Below, one piece after another: positions 34,027-46,727 of a stretch of DNA of 64,000 bases. Position 1 is the first letter of the stretch. Each line of letters opens with the position of its first letter. The position numbers were made by a program, and so were the translations under genes. Where the stretch lies: NCBI GenBank assembly GCA_012274445.1, contig JAAROD010000004.1:682001-746000 (forward strand). Direction: 5' to 3'. The notes below the pieces were generated by a model. It was not told the DNA's origin. It did not search any database and saw nothing but the letters and a program-made list of their open reading frames with translations. The DNA comes from Sclerotiophoma versabilis (Eukaryota; Ascomycota; Dothideomycetes; Pleosporales; Didymellaceae).

Positions 34027-36033
34027 TGTCCGGATAGTTATTCTAGATCTTGAGAAGTCTATCGGAAGGTCGGACTTGATGGACGTAGCCAGGAAGGAGA
34101 AGTACGCGCATTATAAGACATGATGGAGATATCGCCTCCACACGACAAATACAGGCTAGGTAAGGCGTCTGGACTCCTGCATGCGGAGCCTGGGGTCCAA
34201 TTGCGGGGTATCATAACACATGATTCTGCTGAAACGAACTCTCCGATGCGTTCTCTGAGGAGCCGCGTTCGTAAAGTGGCGATCGTTCCATGCTCGGACA
34301 ACCAATCAGATCTAATACCGGTCCGGCAAGTGGACCTACCGGACCGGAAGCCAACACTCGATTAGCGTCACCCTAACCTACCTCCTGACCCTAGCAGTAT
34401 CGGCAGTGGTTCTACTGCATAGGATTTGAGAAGAGACGGAGCGAACTGCAAACCGAGGTTCGTTTCGGCTAGTAAGTCCCTTGGTACGATCTTGTCAAGA
34501 CTCTGTTCGGATCTGATGCAGCTGATATGGTCCTAGTCCCTGCAGGTTGTTTTCGAGGTTTGTGTCTGCTATAGAAGCCAACACTTGATTGTTCGTTTGA
34601 CAAGTTTTCACAATTTGCTCGAAGTGAACAGCCGGTTGTGGTTTAGGGGGTTATTCCCGAACGACAACAGAGGCTGAGCAGCATTTTGGCCAATCTGATC
34701 CTGAATGGAATTGTAAGCTTACTGGCTCTTGCAAATACGTAGGCTTCTTGAAAAGTCACTTTGAAGTGTCTCGTAGTGCGATAGCTGGAATACTGCTTCT
34801 CTATCATCAAAAGCATGAAGTCTCTGCGGAGAAGCCACCCTTTTAGCCGAACAAGTGCACACTTACTTAAAGACCACGATAGTTGTCAATGCGCTTAGCT
34901 TTAAGATAAGCCAAACAACACACGTGAAAAATACTGGGCGATACTTCAATCACAGCTTATACGACACCATATGCCCTGGGGACTCTGGCCTTCAACGGTA
35001 CCTGTACAGCTGTATTGTCTTGTCCCACGGCGCAAGCGACAACCTAGAATTACAATCTCTTATACCGGCACCAAAATTGTACTGAGATGGCTGATTAGGC
35101 AAAGACTAGAACTGTATCTTGATTGTGATGGTCCGTGTTGTGATAGAACCTGAGTAACACGTTTCCTGCGTGGTCGTGGCTCCGACCGTGAATTGTCGCC
35201 GAGTGATTTTTAGAAGGTATGGCACCTAGTAGCAAGTTTGTAAGTTTGATTTGCTAAGGTTCCTAGAACCTAGGCATTACTGATCTTATTAAGAATTTTG
35301 TGTGCATGTACCAAGAGATAGATCGTATGAAGATCGATATAGTCGTAGGCCGACAGTTGGGTCGGCTGTGAGATTTAATAGATCTATCGAATAACGATCA
35401 CAAAAGTCTATCTGAGACTTATCTGAAGCTCTCTCAGATCTTTGTGTGCAAATCACAGCCTTGTGCAGTCATGGCAGCTTAAAACCGCGTCAACGACGTC
35501 CATATGAGATAAAGTCAAGTGATTCTTGACGATAATCTTACAAGGGAGTGAAGTTCAGACGGTGAAATCGGGTAATATGGAAGGGCTTGCCTTTTGAGCT
35601 TTCAAGTAAACACCAAGTCGGATTGAGTCGATGTAAGTTCATTCGCCAACAAAACTACCACCTATAGTACAAACAATAGCAAGTTGCATGTATACTATTC
35701 CTACACTACAGTATCGACAGATGTGTAAAAGAGGTTTGGCGCATATTTTTCGTAGACCTAAAATTGGAAGTATGTACGTGTGAATAAAGCGAAAAAACTT
35801 TATGCAGTCCGCACTTTGCTATAAAAGACGAACGCTTCGAATAGAAACACATTTCAGCCAAAACGTCCAAACGCTGTGCAATTGTGGTAACAGTGACTTC
35901 GATTTAGACCTTTGATTGAAGTGAGCATACTATCGTCGAATTACTACGGGCCTCTTCTGTGACAACTCAAATCAAGCGCCGTTCATTCTTGTACCTGTAC
36001 ATTGCTTTCAATTCCGAGACTTTCATAGGTTGT
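34027..36033. other. Intergenic, promoter of the MFS gene and gene-free DNA
   Basis: No gene seen over 2 kb. The part next to 34027 is the MFS promoter, with a CCAAT box at 34302-34306 and an inverted repeat at 34318-34347. The rest (34700-35950) is AT-richer, with a short hairpin-like ggccgac/gtcggct pair near 35349-35370. Confidence 0.45.
34318..34347. promoter_or_regulatory. CCGG-rich inverted repeat, candidate Zn2Cys6 operator
   Basis: Two perfect 9-bp inverted arms, CCGGTCCGG (34318-34326) and CCGGACCGG (34339-34347), separated by 12 bases. Each arm contains CGG triplets in opposed orientation, the core read by Zn2Cys6 dimers. It lies 292 bases upstream of the MFS start and close to a CCAAT box. 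Binding by any particular factor is inference. Confidence 0.5.
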
Positions 36034-36881
36034 TCAAACTTGGCTTCCAATCTTGCTTTCCAAGAAAACCGGGGCATCAGTAGCTGCGACAGGGCCATAG
36101 GACAGATGCGCAGGAGTGATATTGAGGGTTCCATCACAGACCTCGTCACCAACCGCACAGTACACTTTTAGCCTATCCTGGGGATAATTCGGGATACTGC
36201 CGTTGTTCTGTTGGTTCTTGGTGTATCCAAAGAGTACGGTCCCAACGATTTGGTTGCGAACGATATCGGTAAGGCTGCTGATGGCAGCGGCAGTCAGAGC
36301 AGCACCTTGGCTGATAGCATTGTTAGTCTGGAACATGTAAAGTTGCTTTGAGTATTGTAATGCTATACTTACGAGTAGCCACCAGCTACAATGGCTGTAT
36401 TGGGGCATTTGGTGTTGGCCAAATTGAAGAGACGGACTCCTTCCGCAATGCCGGCCGTAGAAGAACCTGAGGGGTTCACGTAGTTCGGTGAGATGCTGGC
36501 AGTGTATGGGAAGCCTACACCTTGAACCCACACGTTGGAAGCTCCATAGTAAGTTTCGAGGGCATCACCAAGCGGAGCACCCACTGTGCCCTAGGCAACT
36601 TGTTAACGCACAACATCCGACTGCAGAAGCAGGCCCGCCGTATAAATCATGATACTAGGTACAAAAGAAGATGTGGACATATCGCTTACCATATTGCCTC
36701 CCTCGATAGTCCCGCGCGCGAAGATAAGGATGGCCTTGGGACAGGCAGCGGAGTCTCCATCCTGAAGCTCATTTCTGGTTACGTCGGCACGAGCTTCAAC
36801 CTCAACAACGCTAGACTGTGGCAGCGTGACAGGCGAGGCAGCGGCCAAAGTCGCAAGTATAACAACGGGGGAAACCCTCAT
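36034..36881 (-). CDS. Cutinase (CE5)
   Basis: Secreted serine esterase of 228 residues that hydrolyses ester bonds of plant cutin. Exons 36690-36881, 36373-36590, 36034-36310; introns 99 and 62 bp. A signal peptide covers about residues 1-16. The nucleophile Ser137 lies in GGYSQGA, a motif completed across intron 2. Asp192 in VGDEVC and His205 in PAHLSYG complete the triad. Four cysteines at about 47, 126, 188 and 195 match the two usual disulfides. FARGTIEGGNMGT marks the oxyanion-hole region and crosses intron 1. The length is normal for the family. It has no close functional neighbours, but a lipase-like SGNH hydrolase lies 2 kb away. Confidence 0.95.
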
Positions 36882-39012
36882 TTTGAGTTGTCGTTGTCGG
36901 TGATCAGCTAACAGAAAGGTTCGACAAAAAGAGGCCTTGAAGCGAGAGAGTCGAAGTGAGTGTAGATACTGAGCTCAACGTGCGGAACCAAGAAAGATTA
37001 TATATATATCACTTTCCAATTGCTTATACTCGGTATTAGCACGAAGCTGACAGTGGTACCGACAGACATGGTAAGCTTGTTCTGACGATCTCCGTTAACC
37101 TTGCCGCATTGAGAAGTACGCATGACCCCGACCGTGACCCCAAGATAGTCGCGATCATACGCAAGGTCCCAAGTCCGACGTCGGGGGCCAAAAGTGACGC
37201 CATACCGCTCATATAGTATCGTACAATGTTTTCTATCTACCTTGGATTTCTTTGATACGAAAGGTTTGTTGAACTTTCACGCTCTAGACTTAGTACTTAG
37301 CATCACCAATCGCCCAGTATAAGGTGCGCTGGAATTAGGACTAGAAGGATTCGAACACGGTCGACCACATCATCTGTCAGACCTTGTGCCACGAATCTCG
37401 CTAGCCGTAGTTTGGTACAGCGATTTGAGTGGCTACCTGCTGCTTTACTAACTCTGCACGCACTCATTGAATGACATGCAGGAGCATGGTCGCCCTGTAG
37501 TGCCCCCACTACGATATGGCGGAATAGGATCTCGTATATCCCAAGCGCAGCTCCCGCCATGTTCGGGATTATGTCATTTGCCGGTAGGTGGAGTTCGAAC
37601 GGGAGGCGGCCGGCGTGATAGGATGGCTTTATGCAGCTAGCCGGCCAGGCCCGAGTAGCGTGGGCGATGATCAGCAAGCCCTACTTGGAGATCAATCCGA
37701 CCATTTGCGATTTCCTAGTTTGGGATTAAGTGTCGTCAGGGTTGACGGTAGAATAGTGCGCAGACAAGCGACGTAGCCACCTCGTCCTTTTTGTCACAGC
37801 TACCAGACACAAGTTCAAGCTTATGCGCACGCTTCCTCAGTCACGTTTTCTTAGATCAGTGATTCATTTGTATATCGGTACACCTTCGCGCCCCACTTCT
37901 TGTTGCTCTCGGGAGTCCAAAGTTGGTAGGGCGGAAAGCAATTAGAGCCACTTGCTTCTATAGGTGAGAGCCAATCGATTTCGTTTAGAGACGGCAAAGG
38001 AGGCGGCAATATCATGAAGATTAGGTTGTTCACCAGCAAGGTGAGCCATCGACACTTCATGTATTGGTCTCCATTCTTGTGCGCTAATCAAGCTTTGTAG
38101 CAGGCGCAGAGGGCTTTGCACACGCTTGGTCAGTAATGATCAAGTTGTCCTGCACAGGCTTGGCTACGAACCTCTAGTTACAGTCAGGTAGTGCAGAGTT
38201 GAGTATCAGAGTCTAGACATCTTCAGGTGAAAGCTCGGTTAGAGCAACATGCGCGGTATCTAGTTTACAATACCCCGCACCCGGCATGTCCGAACCTTGG
38301 AGCTAGATAGAAATGACTTTCCCCACACTTGACGCGTTCAATATCACCTTTGGGGAAACATGTGAGACACACTCTGGGGAAACTCTATAGCTGTCCGGTG
38401 TAGCGAAGCCACTCTTTTGGCTGGCCAGAGCCGTTTTTCAACTCGACAGAATGTAGTGATACGCGAGTTATCCGGCGAGAGTTGCAGAGTAAATGTGGAC
38501 GATACGTGTTGCAGATGTGGCAGTCGGCTTGACGTATGCGTTGCTAGTTATTGTTAGGATCACTTATACCTGCAATCGGAATACCGAAATGAGAAGATAT
38601 AGCCAATCAGTAGGTGCGAACACAGCATTGTTACTTTAGCTGCCGTAAGTGTTTTTATCCGGCAAATAAAGGGAACATTCTACCGCTATTCTCAAAGAGT
38701 CAGGGGTGATATCCGCCATATGAGTTCCATTAGCGCTGTTCTATTGTGATACACCTGTTAGTGTAAGGTCGATCGGCTGCATGGCTTATTAAGTGCTTGC
38801 GAAAATACGGGCCTCCTTTACTGCCGAAAATTCGAGGAAAATTCGGGAGGTACCTTAGTCCTGTCGATATTGTACAGTAACAACAGATGCTGTGAGCCTC
38901 TGAAACGATAAATCGTAGCAAAGAAGCAGCCCTGTTGTCGTATCTTATGTACACATCATCCTTGGAATCTTACAGGATTCAAAAATTCAAGGTGTATAAT
39001 CATAGCATTCTC
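36882..39012. other. Intergenic, cutinase promoter and gene-free DNA
   Basis: A TATA-like run (36998-37009) lies about 120 bases upstream of the cutinase start. No gene is seen in the remaining 2 kb; a B-box-like ggattcgaac near 37347 does not belong to a foldable tRNA. Confidence 0.45.
36998..37009 (-). promoter_or_regulatory. TATA-like element of the cutinase gene
   Basis: An uninterrupted TA alternation at the expected distance from the coding start at 36881, on the promoter side. Function inferred from position only. Confidence 0.4.
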
Positions 39013-40188
39013 CTATTGAGAACTACCCGATAGCTTGGTAATGTCAATAGCGTCAGCCATTGCTTTATACCCAGCATTGTTAGGGTGCACCCCATCGCCA
39101 GAATCGTAAGCAGAGTCGAGCTTCGTACAATCTGTCTCAGCGCGTAGCGGAGTCCCCAAGTCAAAGACAGCATCGAATAGCTGATTTCGATCCTCCAAGA
39201 TCCAGTCATTAACATTCTGGCGCTGCCTTGATTGCTCGGGCGAAAACCCACCTGGCAGGATTGTTGTCCCAAAAACTTTTTTATACACCTTTCTCGCATT
39301 CTGTACAAGCTGCTTGTACCCTTCAATAATCTTCGCAGCTGGTACATCTGCGCGCAGGTCATTAGAGCCGATGTGTAAGATCAGATCCGTCGCTCCAGGC
39401 TGTTGAGCCAGGTCCCATTCGTAACGCCGCAGTCCAGAATCGCCGAACATGAAATTAGGTAGTCGAGCTATGGCGAGGAGTTTGCGGATGCTGGGAATCT
39501 CGGAACTTGTAAGCTGATTCCCTGCGAGTCCAACGTTGATAACCGCCATGTACTGTGCTCCGCCTGCCTCTTTCAACCGTCCTGCAAGGTAGTCGGGCCA
39601 ACGGCCGTTCGTATTTATAGTCGATCCAGCACCGTCCGTAATAGATGATCCAAATGCCATCACGGCGTTTACCGGTCTCAATGGCACGACATCAAGTCCT
39701 GTGATGAGCCACCATGAATTTGTCATCAAAGGATATTCCATTGAAGCAAATTCGGCGGGTACTGGCCCTACGATCTCCGATGAGGAGATGTAAGAGGTTT
39801 GTGACGCATGAAGGTGGCCTGTGAGCGGTTCTCCTTTCACTAGATGGAAGGAGATGGCGAGAGAACTGAACGCTTCAACCGCTATCGAGACTGGATCGCT
39901 AGTTTCCTCGGCACCAGGCTCCAGGACGAGATGGGTTCGCCCATTGAACAGCACCTGTGCTGACGTTTTACCGATAATAGGTCCTTGGACAGAAGTGGCT
40001 ACAAAAACGTCGGCCAGGGTAATTGGTTCGTCTCCGTAGCGATTAGAGAGACGTAGACGGACGGTTTGGCCACTGGCGTGTATACGGACAATCTGTCGAA
40101 GTCTGCGCCCGGCCAATCCTAGGGACAACATGCGGCAAGGCGCTGCATACCATGCTGCAACCCAACGCTCTGAAGCTCTTGTTGCCAT
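39013..40188 (-). CDS. SGNH/GDSL-type hydrolase
   Basis: Intronless gene for 391 residues in the SGNH esterase/lipase superfamily. Block I is FGSSITDG with the likely nucleophile Ser182, the usual GDS being GSS. Block III is HIGSNDL, and block V is GDGVHPNNAGY carrying the Asp-x-x-His pair. About 170 residues before block I form the N-terminal beta-rich domain often found in bacterial homologues; a WVAAWYAAP start is also typical of them. I see no signal peptide with the ATG at 40188; the frame runs further upstream without an ATG. The substrate may be an acyl or acetyl ester. The lack of introns and the layout leave horizontal origin open. Confidence 0.85.
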   Translation of the reverse strand: MATRASERWVAAWYAAPCRMLSLGLAGRRLRQIVRIHASGQTVRLRLSNRYGDEPITLADVFVATSVQGPIIGKTSAQVLFNGRTHLVLEPGAEETSDPVSIAVEAFSSLAISFHLVKGEPLTGHLHASQTSYISSSEIVGPVPAEFASMEYPLMTNSWWLITGLDVVPLRPVNAVMAFGSSITDGAGSTINTNGRWPDYLAGRLKEAGGAQYMAVINVGLAGNQLTSSEIPSIRKLLAIARLPNFMFGDSGLRRYEWDLAQQPGATDLILHIGSNDLRADVPAAKIIEGYKQLVQNARKVYKKVFGTTILPGGFSPEQSRQRQNVNDWILEDRNQLFDAVFDLGTPLRAETDCTKLDSAYDSGDGVHPNNAGYKAMADAIDITKLSGSSQ

Positions 40189-42143
40189 GAATGTCGACGT
40201 GGATCCAAAAAGCGGGAATATCGTTGAGTGGGAAGAAGACGCAGAAGAGGAAAAGTCGCAATCAAAGTGGCGCGACAATCATCTTTTAACCGTGTTCCGT
40301 CATCTTACATAGCATGGTCAGGCACGAACGGACGATCGCAGATTGGAGCGGATCATCCGTTACAGGGTGTAGTTCCGGAATTTAGTGTTCCAGCTGTAGC
40401 TGAGCGAGAAAGGATGGACCTGAGCTAGCGGTTAACCCCGTCTTCTCTTTCCTCCCGCATTGATGTTATTACCGGCATGCGCTGAATATGCACACCCGAA
40501 GATAAAGGTACAAGCAATTTTCTACAGAGCGCATAGAGCACACGTAGCACTCCCCAGGTATTCCAAGAACTATCACAGCCTGGTCGCTAAAACAGGTAAC
40601 CGTGTTATCCGTCTGCGAAGTGTCGTAGTGTGGGCGCGTCCGGCCCGGTAGCGTCAGCTGGTCTAGTTCCTGCGCTACGGTACCGGTAGTACTTGCCACC
40701 CCGGGACACCCCAGGAGTGACCAAGACTGAATAAGTGGAACGAGATGCGAACGAACACGAACAGCGATCATCGTATCGCACGGATTCTCTGCACATCTAA
40801 GTATTGCACTGCAACGTGAGTGTGTGTTGATTATGGCTCGCAACAGGCTGGACTAAAGTGCGCGCGAGGTCGAGAGGAAAGAGCAAGCTACCCCAGATTC
40901 TCTACACCCACCTAAGAGTGACAACTGCGAGCCCTTCACGAAAGAAGACTCGCTACAAAACGATTTGAGGGGTCCTGGGGCTCCAGTCTTTGCCGAATGA
41001 AGGCTTCAGATCTGTTCGCACTCGGACACGCATGAGGACCAAACGTGCTAGCACGCTTACTGCAGCTGGTTGCCGGCAAAGACGTGCTTGCAAGTACCCC
41101 AGAAAGTTAATTAGGTCATTTGAAATAGGCACAGGGCGTTGCGCGATGGAGGTCGCCTCGATATCAGGCAGCTTTCTCTTCCATCTAGCCCTCAGCACAT
41201 GAGAGGACCCAGATGAACCATGTCATTGCAGGCGTCACGTATTAAAACGAAAAACCACATCGATATGAGCCATGCTTCTCTCAGGGTCAGAATGATCTAT
41301 TGTCGACACACAATCCCGGCTCTTGCACAATGTCAGAGAAAACATACAGTAGAATGTACAGCAATGATTGCTCGGTAATTCAAAACATTGTTTTAAACCA
41401 TCTCATTGCAAGAGAACTAACAGAGTCTGGAGCACCTGTATAGTCTCGAAGTAAGTATACTTTCGAGCTGTGAAAAAGCTTAAAGTCGGTAAATAACAAA
41501 GTATAGAGTTTGAGAAGGCAGAACAAAGAGAACACAGCTGTTAATAAACAGAACAGATTTTTCATTACAAGATTTACTTTAAGCTTCTAGCTAGGTTCAG
41601 GTATGCTCGCTGTGTGCTAGCTTTAGTAGAACACCATCTTAAGGCAAGCGCACTAACTGTGCCTAAAAATACGGTAGCTGTGTGTTGAACTGCTACTTTA
41701 AACAAAGCTCGTAACCATAATTCAATTGATGCAGCACCTATGTGCCTAATTTAGTAGCTACTGTGTGCACCAGCATACTACATGCTTTTGCTTACTTTCT
41801 ACTATGCTCCTTCTTTAGATAAACAGTTTAGTCAAGTGAATTACAGTATTTGTGATATGTCATTTCTCTATCCTAACTCTTACTCATATATAGGGTAGAC
41901 ATGCAAGCAGCAGCGGCGTTTCGTGGAAGATTTTATGGACAGTTGTCCGTAGTAATACCAAGATAGGTGGAACACCCTGCAACCAACGTTAGGGTTTTTT
42001 TCTCTCTTCAAAGTAGGAACAGGCTTGACAGGGAATACGTACTGTCTATGCCGTATCCACGACCTACAGATGCATCCTTAGGTGACACCTGCTTCAGGCG
42101 TATACATGACAGCCTCATCGTCGATCGTGAGTGCCATCATAGG
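40189..42143. other. Gene-free DNA with an AT-rich core
   Basis: No gene seen. The part at about 41370-41890 is AT-rich and repeats fragments such as gctgtgtg with tagcttagtag-like text; a 61-residue hydrophobic minus-strand frame (41380-41565) lies there but looks incidental. Possible mutated repeat relic. Confidence 0.4.
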
Positions 42144-43303
42144 CTAGAAACTAGGACATTCAAGATTATGATATTCGTTGGGCGATTGCATCCCTGTGCT
42201 CCGATCTTCTTCAGATTCAATTAACTTCATGATGTTGCTTACGGCATACTGTCCGATTATCAAAGCGCTTCCAACCCGACTTATACCTGAACAACAGACA
42301 CAGTCACCGATCGCATAGTGACGCTCTTTTCCTGCGTTCGCTGAGTCAAGTTGCAGCCTACCACGACACCGCCGGCAATTCCATCCATAACCAACGTGTA
42401 AGAGCGTCTTATCCGACTCACGTCGAGGTTGCTCGTAGCTCGCCGTTTTCGGTCAAGAACTTTGACAGTACTTACGACTCCGACTTCGCACGATAAATCG
42501 TGACTACCATCTCGTCACACAGTAGTGCTTCGCCGTCTGAGAGACTGATCTGCCACAGAGATTTTCCATCGTCTCCCTTCATCTTCTCCGTACCAAGGAC
42601 TCGACAGTTGAGCTTGACTTCTACACCTGCGTCCTTGAGCATACTGAATGCCTTTCCTTCGAACTCCAGCGGGAGTGGTTCGGGGCTCAGCAGGGATGAT
42701 CTCGAGTGGAGCAGGGTGACATAAGCTTCGGGCCATGTCCGCTTGATTTCACCAGCCATCTCGATCCCGACAGCACCTCCACCAATAAATGTGATCCCAC
42801 GTGCTCTCGCAAGATTTCCAAGTTGAACTCTAGAGTCCTCAAGAAATGAATCTTTGCTATACGCACAGGGCGCCACAGACCAAGAACGTCGCTTACCATT
42901 AGCAAGCACTGCGTAATCGTACTCCAACCGCTGTGTTGTACCATCGGTAGCAACGTAATCAGCGATGCGGCTACTGATATCAAGGGCGGATAAACTACCC
43001 TGCAGAGCTTGTCTGGACCGATCACGCACCCATTAGATGATCTAGCTTTGTCAGTGTTGCCAAGACAAAGTGCGAGAATGTTCTACTAGGCAGTAACCTA
43101 CAGATTCCATCACGCTCATCGACAAGAATGATCTGTGGAGGTTTTCGTAGCGTCCTGCCCAGCTCTGGTGGCGGTAGCGGGCACGACAATTGTGATTTGC
43201 CTAAACCTAAAGTCACAAGGTTCAGAGCTGCTGAGAGTCCGCCATACCCTCCACCAATAACAAGCACATTGGCAGCGTGACCTGTGCTGAAAGCGTGAGC
43301 CAT
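42144..43303 (-). pseudogene. Decayed AIF/AMID-like FAD oxidoreductase gene
   Basis: Remnant of a pyridine-nucleotide-disulphide-type flavoprotein. Exon 1 (43102-43303) encodes VLVIGGGYGGLSAAL, the FAD-binding motif, and IILVDERDG. A 60-bp intron leads to YHLMGA, the start of the next conserved block, but the frame then meets TGA at once. The following 30 or so residues expected in the family are missing, and the sequence resumes in another frame at 43029 with QGSLSALDIS, then a second dinucleotide motif ITFIGGGAVGIEMAGEI, down to 42480. The C-terminal AIGDCVCCSGISRVGSA block survives in a further frame, ending at 42144. The join between these last two parts could not be modelled. Internal deletion plus frame loss is the simplest reading. 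Confidence 0.65.
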
Positions 43304-44026
43304 AGGTACCAGCCTGCGGTGGAGAAAAGAATAGAGCCGACTTGAAGGGACGATTCGAAGTGCGCACGCAAATATGGAGGGGAAAAGGGCAAAACGAGTG
43401 TGAATCCGAGCAGCAGAGAACGATCACAGCAGTTTCAATGAACTAGTAATGGCAGGGAATAGCAGATAATCCGAGGCCCTCCGAAGACACCGGGTGGATA
43501 TGCCCGATCTAACCGTAGAATGGCGCACATCAAACCCTACGCAGCGTGCGTGCATAAATTTGAGTCACCGACCTCGAGTCATACGTCCCCACCTTTCGCA
43601 ATCCGATGAGTGCATCCACGAACAAAGCGATGAGGAAGTCTTAATCTGAGTTTTGGTAATGTACATAGAGCGTTATCGAAAACACCCAACTGTGAGTGCG
43701 TTTGGCTGATCATAAAGCGCCACTGTGGGTCCCTGGCTCACGTTAAGGCTGCTTTTTCTCTGTCTACATTTGCTCAGGCCATTGCCACCTGCATCACCTG
43801 AGGCGTGATCCACATCCCTTGCGCTTGCAGTCTCGATCTGCTTACGAATCTAAACTGTATGGGACATCATTCGAACTGCGGGATACATGCCCACTTATCT
43901 GGCGGGAACGAAACTTCTTAGGCTGAGCTGTGATCTTGAACTAGATACAGAAAGAAGAGTCTAAGCTTCTATGTACACCAGCTAATTGTCCCAAGTTTGC
44001 AGATACTATGTAGCCGGCTAACTCCA
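43304..44026. other. Intergenic, no gene seen
   Basis: Spacer between the GH3 gene end and the promoter side of the decayed flavoprotein gene. Nothing recognisable. Confidence 0.4.
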
Positions 44027-46727
44027 CTACAGACCTCGCCATGAGAAAGAAGACTCGATGTTGAAATCGATTTGAAGCGGTGTGCACGCGCTACTGTTAC
44101 CAACGAGTAGTTTGTATTCCCCGCTTTCCACAAGCCATGAATCGGTAGTTTCATCCCATATGCTAACAGCGTATTTGATGGGGATGGTCATCTGGACTTC
44201 TTTAGATCCACGGGCAGGAACAAAAACCTTTGAGAAGCTTTTCAACTCCTTGACCGGGCGTGACCAGCCAGATGCTGTGTTCCGACTAACATATGCTTGG
44301 CATACCTCGCTCCCATCCATCGACTCGGAGGTGTTTGTCACCCGAAGCGACAATTGCAGTTTGCCATTTAGGCTTTTGTCGGTTACTTTAAGTTTCAAAT
44401 CACTGAGTACCAAAGAGGCGTAGGACAGCCCATGTCCAAACGGCCATTGAACCGCACGCCTAGTCTTTTCATAGTACCGGTATCCCACATAGATGTCCTC
44501 GGTATAGTAGCACCTCCCAGACTCCGAGCGATGACTGAGGAATGCCGGATTGTCTTCAATTGCCTTTGGCCACGACAATGGTAGTTTGCCTGACGGACTG
44601 CTCTTACCGAAAAGAACATCAGCAACTCCGAATCCGTTCTCGTTTCCGCCGTACCACCCCTGGATTATGGCAGGTACTTTCTCCCACGGCCCAGATACTG
44701 GGGTGCCAGCTTGGATAACAACAACAACATTGGGATTTATCGCCGAAATCTTCGAGATCAGCTCACACTGAAGGCCGGGTAGCCTCATGTCAGTCCGGTC
44801 TGCTCCCTCTGACTCCCACTCTGGGCCGAGGCCCACGCACAACACCACTTGATCAGCGGCGGCTGCCGCACTAACTGCAGCTTGCATATCGGCAGCTTCA
44901 TTAGTGCACCTCGCACATCCAATACGAATACCGCCAGCACCAAAGACAGGTGCCCCTGATTTGTTCAACTTCGATGTGACAGCGCTTCCGAACTCGACAC
45001 GGAGACGATAGCTTCTTCCGGCCTCGATCAAGATGCTTCCAGTCTCCTCAACGCTTCCGGAACCAAAGAAGCTATCGCCCCTCGTCTGTGTTTCAAAGTT
45101 ATCTACAACAAGCCTGTCGTCTAGGAATAGCCTTGCCGTGCCGGCTACTGTCAAGCCAAACATATAGGTGTCTGATTCGTCAAAGATGATGTCAGCAGTA
45201 ATTTTTGCATACAGCACGTTATCCTTGGCCTCAGGATGGCTATAGTCATAAAGGATGATGTTCGTATCATCAAGCTCAAAGCTGTCAAATGGCACTTGCT
45301 CACTCTCCCAAGGCGGGACGGAATACATATCCATGGCAAAGTACCCCGTACGTCCGGTGGGGCTCCGCATGAAATCGCCAAGAACAGGCAACATGTTATG
45401 TATCCGGCACCCTTCGGCGTAGGAAGGTGGCTCTTCGAGTGCGGCTGCAAGGGCTTCGAATATCGTGATAGATCGATAGGGCTTCAACGAGGCAGAGCCT
45501 CCGCCGCAGAAGAAAGCCTTTTTTGCGTTAGGACCTATGACTGCCGTCTTTGGCAACCCACTCGCGTTAGCCGTTGTCGTCCTAAGGAGAAGTTGTGCTT
45601 CAAGTACCTTTTTCGAAGCTTTCAAGGGCAGTAGTTGTGTGTCGTTCTTGAGAAGCACGATACTGTCGGTCGCCAGTCGCCTCAGGAGACTGCGGTCCTT
45701 AGGAGTATCAAGACATACTTCTGGACCCCTCTCCGGAATCCCCGAGCTCATACACCGCTCGACCAGGGTGAGAACGGATGAAACCCTCTCGTCGATTGTC
45801 GTATCCTTAATCTTCCGCACACCCATAGCAGAGGACAGCAGTTTTCCGCGCCATTCAGTCGGTCCTGGCATCTCAATGTCCAAGCCCGCTTTGACAGCCT
45901 CTGTAGTCGAGTACGTTCCGTACCAGTCACTGATAACGCAGCCGTCGTAGCCCCATTCTTCTCTAACAACTTTTTGTAGTAATTCCAAGTGTTCGCTCAT
46001 GTGTGTTCCGTTCACACGGTTGTATGAAGTCATGATGAGCCAAGGATTTGCATCTCGCACTGCAAGTTGGAATGGCAGCAGGTAAATCTCGCGCAACGCT
46101 CTTGGGCTGATGATACAGTTGACGGATGTTCGCATATGCTCCATGTCGTTGGCAACGAAGTGTTTGATTGCCGAACCAACGCCTGTTGCCTGCACACCCT
46201 TGATCATGGACGACGCAATCAATCCGCTAAGAATCGGATCTTCTGAGAAAGACTCGAACCCCCGCCCACCGAGCGGGCTTCTACACATTTTGTCAGTACG
46301 TGTCCGAGACGCGACAACTTGATGTCTGACTTACCTCTGTATATTAACCGTCGGACCCAACCATATGTGAGCGCTTTTTGCACGACTCTCGTCGGCGATC
46401 AACGATCCAGCCGTTTCGATCAAATCTCTATCCCATGTGGCACCCAGGGCCGTCCCACATGGTAGACACGCAGCAGAAATACTGTCGAAGAACTTTGTGC
46501 CACGAATGCCATTGGGACCGTCGGACATGCGAAGCGCTGGTATTCTCAATCGAGGGACAGCAGCAGTGTGCCAGAAATCGGCTCCTTTTCTACATCGTCA
46601 GAACCAGACGCAGCAGGTCTCGGGTATGCAAACCTGAAAGCAAATCAATTTTCTCAGATACAGTCAACTCTTCCAGAAGGGACTGTGTTCGGAGAGACTT
46701 CGTGCATCGTTTTTGGCTCATTTCCAT
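44027..46727 (-). CDS. GH3 beta-glucosidase with PA14 domain
   Basis: Predicted exo-acting beta-glucosidase of 865 residues, releasing glucose from beta-linked oligosaccharides or glycosides. Exons 46634-46727, 46335-46584, 44027-46280; introns 49 and 54 bp. The GH3 N-terminal domain carries LRMSDGPNGIRGTKFFD and SPLGGRGFESFSEDP, the latter completed across intron 2. The predicted nucleophile is Asp233 in VISDWYGT. A PA14 domain (about residues 420-565) is inserted in the second GH3 domain, and a fibronectin-III-like domain closes the protein. No signal peptide, so it should be intracellular. It is divergent from a sugar permease 400 bases away, suggesting uptake followed by internal hydrolysis. 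An alternative start lies six bases downstream at 46721. Confidence 0.93.

Noticed and set aside
37313..37400. Possible minus-strand tRNA around ggattcgaac
   Set aside because: Only the B-box core fits; the flanking five bases do not pair and the distance to an A-box is too short.
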